Of a stretch of DNA of 64,000 nt, positions 57,101 to 64,000 are shown piece by piece. A program made the translations under genes and the position numbers. The first letter of the stretch is position 1, and every line of letters starts with the position of its first letter. Origin of the DNA: Psychroserpens luteus (GTDB taxonomy: Bacteria; Bacteroidota; Bacteroidia; Flavobacteriales; Flavobacteriaceae). Below the pieces are notes generated by a model. That model had not been told where the DNA came from, did no database searches, and saw nothing but the letters and a program-made list of their open reading frames with translations. The stretch covers positions 124,001 to 188,000 of the forward strand of contig NZ_JADILU010000001.1 of assembly GCF_015319355.1 (NCBI RefSeq), given 5' to 3'.

Positions 57101-59644
57101 ATGAAAAAAGCAATTACATTAACACTATTGTGTTTGTTTTCAATTGTTTCCATTTTTGCTCAAGATTTACTTGAGAGAAACTGCGGAGCAATGGAAAATT
57201 TAGAACTCAGAAAACTACAAGACCCAAATCTTGAAGCTCGAATGCAACAAATTGAAATCTTTACTCAAAACAAGGTTCAGGAGATGCAAAACAACAGAAT
57301 TGATGGTAGCATCATTACCATACCTGTTGTTGTGCATGTGCTTTATCGTAACAGTACAGAGAATATTAGCGTTGCTCAAATTCAATCGCAATTAGACGTT
57401 TTAAATGAAGATTTTAGACGTACAAATCCAGATGCAGATAATACATGGTCTCAAGCAGCCGATTCAGAGATTGAATTTTGCTTGGTAACTGTAGATCCAA
57501 ATGGAAATGCAACTACAGGTATTACAAGAAAATCTACTACGAGAAGAGATTGGGGAACTTCTGATGACATGAAAAGATCATCAACTGGTGGAGTAGATCC
57601 ATGGAATACAAGTGAATATTTAAACATGTGGATTGTACCACAAATGTTAAGCAATGGTGGAACCATTTTAGGCTATGCACAATTTCCTGGAGGAAGTGCA
57701 GCAACAGACGGTGTTGTAATGGGGTATAATTATTTTGGAAGAACAGGTAATGTGTCTGCTCCATTTGATGGAGGTAGAACAACAACACATGAAGTAGGTC
57801 ACTATTTTAACTTGCGTCATATTTGGGGAGATTCTAACTGCGGAAATGATTTTGTTAGTGATACTCCAACTCATCAAACTTCAAATGGAGGTTGCCCTAC
57901 AGGACAAGTATCTTGTGGATCTACAGATATGGTTCAAAATTATATGGATTACACAAATGATTCATGTATGAACTTGTTTACACAAGGCCAAAAAGACAGA
58001 ATGCGAGCAGTATTAGAAGCTGGAGGTTCAAGACGTACTTTAGCATTATCTGATAAATGTGGAGCAGTAGCACAACCAACATGTACAGATGGTATTCAAA
58101 ATGGAAATGAAACAGGTGTTGATTGTGGTGGTCCAGATTGTTCTCCTTGTCAAACAGCATGTACTGAAAATGAAATTAACATATCAATTACTTTTGATAA
58201 TTATCCAGAAGAAACTGCTTGGACACTTACTAATGCAAGTGGAACAACAGTGGCCTCAGGTTCTTATTCATCAGCAAATGCAGATGGCTCAACAGTTAAT
58301 GAAAGTTACTGTTTACCAAATGGATGTTATGATTTTGTGATTACAGATGTTTATGGTGATGGGATGTGCTGTTCTTATGGTAATGGAGCTTTTAGTGTGA
58401 CAAGTGGTTCAACTACTTTGGCATCTGGAGGCTCATTTGCTAGTTCTGATGTAACTAACTTTTGCTTAGGAGGAGTTGCAGATACAGAGAAACCAGTTAT
58501 TTCTTTAACAGGAAGTGCAACTATTAATTTAACTGTTGGAGACACATATAACGAGTTAGGTGCTACAGCTACAGATAATATAGATGGAAACTTAACTTCT
58601 AGTATCGTAATTTCAGGGACTGTAAATTCAAATACCGCAGGCACATACACAAGAAACTACAATGTTAGTGATGCAGCAGGCAATGCAGCAGATCAGGTAT
58701 CAAGATCTATAGTTGTAAGTCCAGCAAGTACATCTGGATGTTCAGGGGCAATTTCATCATTCCCATATAATGAAGGTTTTGAAAGCGGATTTGGAGCTTG
58801 GACGCAATCAACTGGAGATGATTTTAACTGGACGAGACGATCTGGTGCTACACCATCAAGTAACACGGGTCCATCAAGTGCAAATGAAGGTTCTCAATAT
58901 GTATTTATGGAGTCTTCATCACCAAACTACTCTACTAAAAGAGCTATTTTAGTTTCACCATGCTTTAATTTAGCAGGTCAAAACCAGGCAACTCTTACTT
59001 TTAAGTATCATATGTATGGAGCTTCTTCAATGGGTAGCTTAAATCTAGCAATTAGTACAGATGATGGTTCTTCATGGACAACTCTATGGACTAGATCTGG
59101 AAATCAAGGTAACTCATGGCAAGATGCAAGTGTAGATTTATCTTCTTATTCAGGAAACTCTGTGCAATTGAGATTAGATGGAACAACAGGTACAACATGG
59201 CAAGGTGATATGGCAGTGGATGCTATTAGTATAACTAATGGATCTGCATCTGCAGATAAATGTGCAGGCGTTTCAGCATATAATAGCAGTCTATCTTACG
59301 CAACAGGAGATAAAGTGACTTATCTAGGTTCTTTATATGAGAGAACATCTTCAGGTTGGACTAATTTAGGAACTTGCGGAACTGCAAGAATGGACTATGA
59401 AGGTACTGTACAATATTTAGGGGTTGAAATTTCAATATACCCTAATCCTGTAAAAGGAAACGAATTGTTTATAAAATCTAACATTCAAAACTTAGCATTT
59501 ACAATAGTAAATATGTTAGGTCAGGAAGTAGCAAAAGGTACTTCGGCAAATAGTGTTGATGTTGGAAATCTTGAAGCTGGATTATATTTGATTCAATTTA
59601 AGGTTAATGATAAATTTGAAACACGAAAATTTATTAAACAATAA
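57101..59644 (+). CDS. M43 (pappalysin-type) metalloprotease, T9SS cargo
   Basis: The 847-aa product has a signal peptide (cut near SIFAQ) and a propeptide. Its M43B catalytic domain carries the zinc motif HEVGHYFNLRH with a following Met-turn NYMDYTND. A cysteine-rich segment follows, then a CUB/fibrous-like beta domain, an HYR/DUF5011-type Ig domain (VISLTGSATINLTVGD), one MAM-like unit (about 547-710) and a chitin-binding-like module (AYNSSLSYATGDKVTYLGSLYE). It ends in a type-A T9SS signal (ISIYPNPVKGN ... RKFIKQ). It is a secreted zinc protease with several binding modules. Confidence 0.87.
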   Translation: MKKAITLTLLCLFSIVSIFAQDLLERNCGAMENLELRKLQDPNLEARMQQIEIFTQNKVQEMQNNRIDGSIITIPVVVHVLYRNSTENISVAQIQSQLDVLNEDFRRTNPDADNTWSQAADSEIEFCLVTVDPNGNATTGITRKSTTRRDWGTSDDMKRSSTGGVDPWNTSEYLNMWIVPQMLSNGGTILGYAQFPGGSAATDGVVMGYNYFGRTGNVSAPFDGGRTTTHEVGHYFNLRHIWGDSNCGNDFVSDTPTHQTSNGGCPTGQVSCGSTDMVQNYMDYTNDSCMNLFTQGQKDRMRAVLEAGGSRRTLALSDKCGAVAQPTCTDGIQNGNETGVDCGGPDCSPCQTACTENEINISITFDNYPEETAWTLTNASGTTVASGSYSSANADGSTVNESYCLPNGCYDFVITDVYGDGMCCSYGNGAFSVTSGSTTLASGGSFASSDVTNFCLGGVADTEKPVISLTGSATINLTVGDTYNELGATATDNIDGNLTSSIVISGTVNSNTAGTYTRNYNVSDAAGNAADQVSRSIVVSPASTSGCSGAISSFPYNEGFESGFGAWTQSTGDDFNWTRRSGATPSSNTGPSSANEGSQYVFMESSSPNYSTKRAILVSPCFNLAGQNQATLTFKYHMYGASSMGSLNLAISTDDGSSWTTLWTRSGNQGNSWQDASVDLSSYSGNSVQLRLDGTTGTTWQGDMAVDAISITNGSASADKCAGVSAYNSSLSYATGDKVTYLGSLYERTSSGWTNLGTCGTARMDYEGTVQYLGVEISIYPNPVKGNELFIKSNIQNLAFTIVNMLGQEVAKGTSANSVDVGNLEAGLYLIQFKVNDKFETRKFIKQ

Positions 59645-59670
59645 CTAATTTAGTAATCCCTTAATTTTAA

Positions 59671-59700
59671 AAAAGTCCAGATGTAAATCTGGACTTTTTA
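59671..59700 (+). terminator. Terminator after the M43 protease
   Basis: AAAAGTCCAGAT / ATCTGGACTTTT with a 4-nt loop and T-run. Confidence 0.85.
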
Positions 59701-59757
59701 TTTTTAATAAGATAAATATGAAAATAATGGATGATATAATCTTAAGTTTTTTCAAAT

Positions 59758-59824
59758 GTAGTTGAGCGAAAACTATGTTATAATGTTTTTATTTTAACAA
59801 TATTTTAATATTTTCACATCTTTT
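59758..59824 (+). promoter_or_regulatory. Promoter region of the M12B-type protease gene (shared sequence)
   Basis: GTAGTTGAGCGAAAAC followed by ATTTTAACAATATTTTAATATTTTCA, closely matching the block at 56998-57064. It is 97 bp or more before the ATG at 59921, somewhat further than for the first gene. Confidence 0.45.
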
Positions 59825-59920
59825 GCGTGTAAGAACACATTTTTATATATAAATCCCTTGATATTAATGATGAAAATTTATGTTTTTAACATTAGTGTTC
59901 AATTTAATATATCCGTTGAC

Positions 59921-62900
59921 ATGAAAATTAAAATACTATTACTTATTACCCTAATAAGTACAAGTTTTGTTTTGGCACAAAACAAAACATTTTGGCAAAG
60001 GCAATCAATTGACAACACAACTAGAATTAAAGCTAGTAAACAAAATCTTCCAAAAACCCACACTTTTAGTCTTAATGTTGAAGGTCTTAAACAGGCTTTG
60101 ATAAACGTTCCCAAAAGAGGTAAGTATACAAAGTCGTCCAATATTATAGTTGCGTTTCCAAATGAAGATGGAACTTTTGAAAGTTTTAGAATAGTTGAAG
60201 CATCTGTTTTAAGTCCAGAACTTCAAGAGCGCTATCCAGATATTAAATCGTATGCAGGACATGGTGTTGAGGACCCTTCCGCAGTAATACGTTTTAGTAT
60301 ATCACCACTTGGGTTTCAAAGCATGAAATTATCTGCCAATAAACCTGCTGCATTTATAGAAGCACTTACTAAAAATGGGTCGCATTATGCAGTATTTAAA
60401 AGAGCAGATAAAATTAATTATAATGATGATTTTGAATGTTCTGTGACAGAGGACGTTAATAGTCAATTAAATAGTGGAATGCAGGAACGAAATGCAGATG
60501 ACGCTATTTTAAGAACATACAGATTAGCTGTATCTACCACTGGAGAATATACTGTTTATCATGGAGGTACAAAGGCTTTGGCTCTCGCAGCTATTAATCA
60601 AACGATGACTCGTGTTAATGGTGTTTTTGAAAACGATTTTAATGTGACTATGGTTTTAATATCAAATAGCGATGATGTTATTTATACTAATTCTGGTGGT
60701 GATCCTTATACAAGTTCTGCTAATTATAACAGTCAATTACAATCTACATTAACAAGTGTGATTGGAGAATCTAATTATGATATTGGACATTTATTTGCTC
60801 AAGCATCTAATAATGGTAATGCAGGCTGTATAGGTTGTGTTTGTGTAAATGGTGAAAAGGGAAGTGGTTTTACTTCTCGTACAGATCCAGAAGGAGATCC
60901 ATTTGATATTGATTATGTGGCACACGAGATGGGTCATCAATTTGGAGGAAATCATACATGGACATTTAATGGAAATGAAGGTACTAATGCACAAATGGAA
61001 CCTGGAAGCGGATCAACCATTATGGGTTATGCAGGTATTACAGGTGCAACAGATGTACAGTCTAACAGTGACCCTTATTTTCATGCAAGATCTATCGAGC
61101 AAGTTACAGATTACATAAAGACAACAAGTTGTCAAACTAATACCAATACAGGAAATGCAGTACCAAGTGCAGATGCTGGTTCAAATTACACAATTCCTAA
61201 AGGAACAGCGTTTGTTTTAGAAGGTTCAGGGTCTGATTCAGATGCAGGAGATGTGCTAACTTATTGTTGGGAGCAGTATGATGAAAATAATGCGTCTACA
61301 ACGTATCCAAGTGTTACAGCTACAACAGGTGTTGCTTTTAGGTCTTATAGTCCAACTATTAGTACAGATAGATATTTCCCACGATTATCTACAATTAAAA
61401 CAGGTGCGACTTCATGGCAATGGGAAGCGGTTCCCAATGTGGCTCGTAGCTTAAATTTTAGACTTACTGTTAGAGATAATCGTCTTGGAGGCGCAAACAA
61501 CAATAGTGATGATATGCAAATAACGGTGAATGGTACAGCTGGACCATTCGTGGTGAATTCACCAAATACTAATGTCTCATGGAGTGCTGGAACAACACAA
61601 ACTATAACTTGGGATGTTGCTGGTACAACAGGAAATGGAGTAAATACTGCAAATGTTGATATTTTCTTATCTACAGATGGAGGAGATACATACCCAATTT
61701 CTTTAGCCTCTGGAGTTGTAAATGATGGTTCGCATGACATTGTAGTGCCAAATAGTCAAGGTAATCAAAATAGAGTGATGGTGAGAGGAGCTAGTAATAT
61801 CTTTTTTGATATTTCTAATTCTGATTTTACAATTGCAGGCGAAGTCGTTTGTAATGCTACAGTTCCAACAAGTTTAGCAGCTTCTAATATTGGAGAAACA
61901 ACAACAACTTTAGGATGGGACGCGGTTCCTGGTGCAACTTACGACTTAAGATATCGTGAAGTAGGTGCTTCAACTTGGATTACAAATGCTGTAACAGGAA
62001 TATCATCAAATATTTCAGGATTAACAACATTAACACAATACGAAGCACAAGTGAGAAGTAAATGTTCTGGAGGAAGTAATTCTGCCTATACAACTTCGGT
62101 TGTTTTTATGACAACAGATGTACAATTAGATTATTGTGATTCTGCTAGTACAGACACTGATGATGAATTTATTAGTAGAGTACAACTAAATACTATTGAT
62201 AATACTTCTGGAGCACAGTTCTACTCAGATTTTACAAATATTTCAACAACCTTAACTAAAGGAACTCAATACACAATCACTGTAACACCAACATGGACAG
62301 GAACGACATTTTCTGAAGGATATTCAGTTTGGATTGATTATAATAGAGATGGGGATTTTGAGGATGCTGGAGAACAAGTTTGGACTCAAGCAGCAACTAC
62401 AAATTCTCCTGTATCAGGAAGCTTTACTATACCTACAGGAGCAGTAGAAAATTCAACAAGAATGCGAGTTTCATTAAAATTTAATGGAATACCTGCGGAA
62501 TGTGAAACTTTTCAATATGGTGAAGTTGAAGATTATACTGTTATAATTGAGAGTTCTGATCCAGATGTTGAAGCGCCAAGCGTCCCTAATAACTTAATAG
62601 CCAATGGTACAACGCAAACAACAACTGACTTATCTTGGGATGTATCCACAGATAATATTGGAGTTACAGAATACGACATATATCAAGATGGAATATTAGT
62701 AGCTACAGTACCTTCAATAATGTATCAAGTCACAGGATTAACCCCTTTAACGAGTTATGATTTTTATGTTATTGCTAAAGATGCAGCAGGAAATAGTTCA
62801 CCACAAAGTAATACTGTTACCATTATTACTTTAGAACCAGATACTGAGAATCCTACAACACCTTTAAATTTATTAGCCAATAATATAACTGATTCAACAG

Positions 62901-64000
62901 TTGATTTAGCATGGGAAACTTCAACCGATAATTCTGGAGTTGTTTCTTATGATGTTTATCAAGATGGTATTTTTGTTATTAACGTTTCAACGACAACATA
63001 CCAAGTTACGGGTCTAACAGCAGAGACCGTTTATACTTTCAAAGTAAAAGCTAAAGATGTAGCAGGTAACGAATCAGAAGACAGTAATGAGGTCGCAGTA
63101 TTGACATTACCTAGTGATTTAAATTATTGTGTTTCAGAAAGTACAGATACTAGTGATGAATATATAAGTAGAGTACAATTAAATACAATTGATAATGCTT
63201 CTGGACCAACATTTTATTCAGATTTTACAGCAATTTCAACCACTCTAAGAAAAGGAACGCAATACACTATTGATATAACTCCAACTTGGACTGGAACACT
63301 TTATAATGAAGGTTATGGTGTTTGGATGGACTACAATAATGATGGTGATTTTGAAGATATAGGAGAAGACGTATTTACAAATGCTCCTAGTCAAAATACT
63401 CCAGTGAGTGGTGATTTTACAATCCCACAAACTGCTTCAGAAACTGATTTAAGAATGCGAGTTACACTAAGATATAACCAAATACCTGGACCTTGCGATT
63501 CATTTACTTATGGCGAAGTCGAAGATTATACAGTCAAAATCATAGGTTCTGGAGATTTAATTTATAGCAATAGTGCTTGGACACCTTATGCGCCATCACC
63601 AACTACAGGAGTAGATAATGCTATAGTTTTAGACGGAACATACAATCTCACAGGAGATATTCAACTCAATAATATTAGTGTAAATGAAGGTACAAGCATG
63701 GTTGTTGAAAAAGGGCAATCTCTTACGTTAAACGGAAATCTAATAAGCAATGATAATGTGATTTTAGAGTCCGATTCTAACGAATATGCAAGTTTGATTG
63801 TTACTAATAATGTCGTCGGAAATGTGCAATATAAAAGATATGTCAACACAACAACAGGAGGTAATGATCTTATTGCACCACCAGTTTTTGGAGAACCATT
63901 TGATGTTTTTCAAGTTGCTAATTCAAATATTGTAAGCAATACAGAGAATACATCATTCTTATTTGGACCATTTGATAAAGTTACAGATACTTATTTACTG
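59921..64000 (+). CDS. Reprolysin-like (M12B-type) metalloprotease, multidomain, partial
   Basis: The frame is open from ATG 59921 to the window end (1,360 codons, no stop), so the 3' end is missing. It has a signal peptide (MKIKILLLITLISTSFVLAQ), a propeptide and a reprolysin-type domain with HEMGHQFGGNHTW (HExxHxxGxxH) and Met-turn STIMGYAG. PKD-like and other beta domains follow. Fibronectin type III units come next (near 645, 890 and 985; e.g. DLSWDVSTDNIGVTEYDIYQ). Two GEVED domains are also present (YCDSASTDTDDEFISRVQLN ... YGEVEDYTV near 740-870 and 1070-1205). A T9SS sorting domain is expected beyond the window. Probably secreted together with the two upstream cargo proteins. Confidence 0.87.
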   Translation, partial: MKIKILLLITLISTSFVLAQNKTFWQRQSIDNTTRIKASKQNLPKTHTFSLNVEGLKQALINVPKRGKYTKSSNIIVAFPNEDGTFESFRIVEASVLSPELQERYPDIKSYAGHGVEDPSAVIRFSISPLGFQSMKLSANKPAAFIEALTKNGSHYAVFKRADKINYNDDFECSVTEDVNSQLNSGMQERNADDAILRTYRLAVSTTGEYTVYHGGTKALALAAINQTMTRVNGVFENDFNVTMVLISNSDDVIYTNSGGDPYTSSANYNSQLQSTLTSVIGESNYDIGHLFAQASNNGNAGCIGCVCVNGEKGSGFTSRTDPEGDPFDIDYVAHEMGHQFGGNHTWTFNGNEGTNAQMEPGSGSTIMGYAGITGATDVQSNSDPYFHARSIEQVTDYIKTTSCQTNTNTGNAVPSADAGSNYTIPKGTAFVLEGSGSDSDAGDVLTYCWEQYDENNASTTYPSVTATTGVAFRSYSPTISTDRYFPRLSTIKTGATSWQWEAVPNVARSLNFRLTVRDNRLGGANNNSDDMQITVNGTAGPFVVNSPNTNVSWSAGTTQTITWDVAGTTGNGVNTANVDIFLSTDGGDTYPISLASGVVNDGSHDIVVPNSQGNQNRVMVRGASNIFFDISNSDFTIAGEVVCNATVPTSLAASNIGETTTTLGWDAVPGATYDLRYREVGASTWITNAVTGISSNISGLTTLTQYEAQVRSKCSGGSNSAYTTSVVFMTTDVQLDYCDSASTDTDDEFISRVQLNTIDNTSGAQFYSDFTNISTTLTKGTQYTITVTPTWTGTTFSEGYSVWIDYNRDGDFEDAGEQVWTQAATTNSPVSGSFTIPTGAVENSTRMRVSLKFNGIPAECETFQYGEVEDYTVIIESSDPDVEAPSVPNNLIANGTTQTTTDLSWDVSTDNIGVTEYDIYQDGILVATVPSIMYQVTGLTPLTSYDFYVIAKDAAGNSSPQSNTVTIITLEPDTENPTTPLNLLANNITDSTVDLAWETSTDNSGVVSYDVYQDGIFVINVSTTTYQVTGLTAETVYTFKVKAKDVAGNESEDSNEVAVLTLPSDLNYCVSESTDTSDEYISRVQLNTIDNASGPTFYSDFTAISTTLRKGTQYTIDITPTWTGTLYNEGYGVWMDYNNDGDFEDIGEDVFTNAPSQNTPVSGDFTIPQTASETDLRMRVTLRYNQIPGPCDSFTYGEVEDYTVKIIGSGDLIYSNSAWTPYAPSPTTGVDNAIVLDGTYNLTGDIQLNNISVNEGTSMVVEKGQSLTLNGNLISNDNVILESDSNEYASLIVTNNVVGNVQYKRYVNTTTGGNDLIAPPVFGEPFDVFQVANSNIVSNTENTSFLFGPFDKVTDTYLL

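Noticed and set aside
58375-58650. Minus-strand frames opposite the M43 protease
   Set aside because: Shadows of a strongly supported coding strand; no independent evidence.

Overview
The window comes from a low-GC (roughly one-third G+C) member of the Bacteroidota, almost certainly a Flavobacteriaceae, probably marine. Evidence: type IX secretion/gliding genes (sprE/porW, gldH), several very large secreted proteins ending in type-A T9SS sorting domains, a GLPGLI/TonB-type receptor pair, an ECF sigma factor coupled to an anti-sigma/beta-barrel protein, an atp operon without atpD/atpC, and promoters with the Bacteroidota -7 box TAnnTTTG. I cannot fix the genus. No rRNA, tRNA, CRISPR array, integrase or classical IS element was seen.

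Layout. 0.2-1.2 kb: ferredoxin-type oxidoreductase (minus). 1.3-6.4 kb: a PadR-led operon with three paralogous 4-TM proteins, a DUF2059 protein and a two-gene ABC transporter. 6.8-15.6 kb: sprE, bactofilin, atpZ-like, a small membrane protein and the F1Fo operon atpB-E-F-H-A-G. 15.7-23.7 kb: two paralogous lipoproteins, then flippase, dut, a GIY-YIG nuclease gene bracketed by palindromic repeats, nucleotidyltransferase, TPR protein, DUF4292 lipoprotein and an EnvC-like protein. 23.8-26.6 kb: thioesterase and HU/SPOR protein (minus) and dprA (plus). 26.6-32.4 kb: a decayed trpS fragment, a 1,099-aa T9SS cargo protein, intact trpS (minus), plsC. 32.4-36.2 kb: beta-barrel/anti-sigma protein, ECF sigma, lipoprotein and recA (all minus). 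36.6-43.1 kb: a structured RNA candidate, trhO, a radical SAM gene, a PSP1/RicT-like gene, gldH and a class A PBP. 44-49.3 kb: small secreted protein, GLPGLI + TonB-type receptor, scoAB. 49.7-51.4 kb: fused two-domain peptide-type ABC ATPase (minus). 51.9-64 kb: three consecutive giant T9SS cargo genes: a PL1-like pectate lyase with five MAM-like repeats, an M43 metalloprotease, and an M12B-type metalloprotease that runs off the window end.

How it fits together. SprE and GldH belong to the T9SS/gliding machinery that would export the four cargo proteins encoded here; the lyase and proteases suggest breakdown of pectin-like polysaccharide and protein outside the cell. The PadR operon looks like a self-regulated membrane-stress or drug-responsive ABC module. 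The sigma/anti-sigma/beta-barrel operon looks like a route from the outer membrane to transcription.

Strongest unexplained signals: (1) the octamer TTCCGAAG/CTTCGGAA occurs 25 times by my count where about one is expected; (2) a dispersed hairpin family (ATTCCTGC-N4-GCAGGAAT) brackets an orphan GIY-YIG gene; (3) a protein predicted to span from cytoplasm to outer membrane with a (AAC)19 microsatellite in its periplasmic linker; (4) a fossil trpS 3' end on the far side of a T9SS cargo gene; (5) a three-hairpin RNA candidate between recA and trhO.
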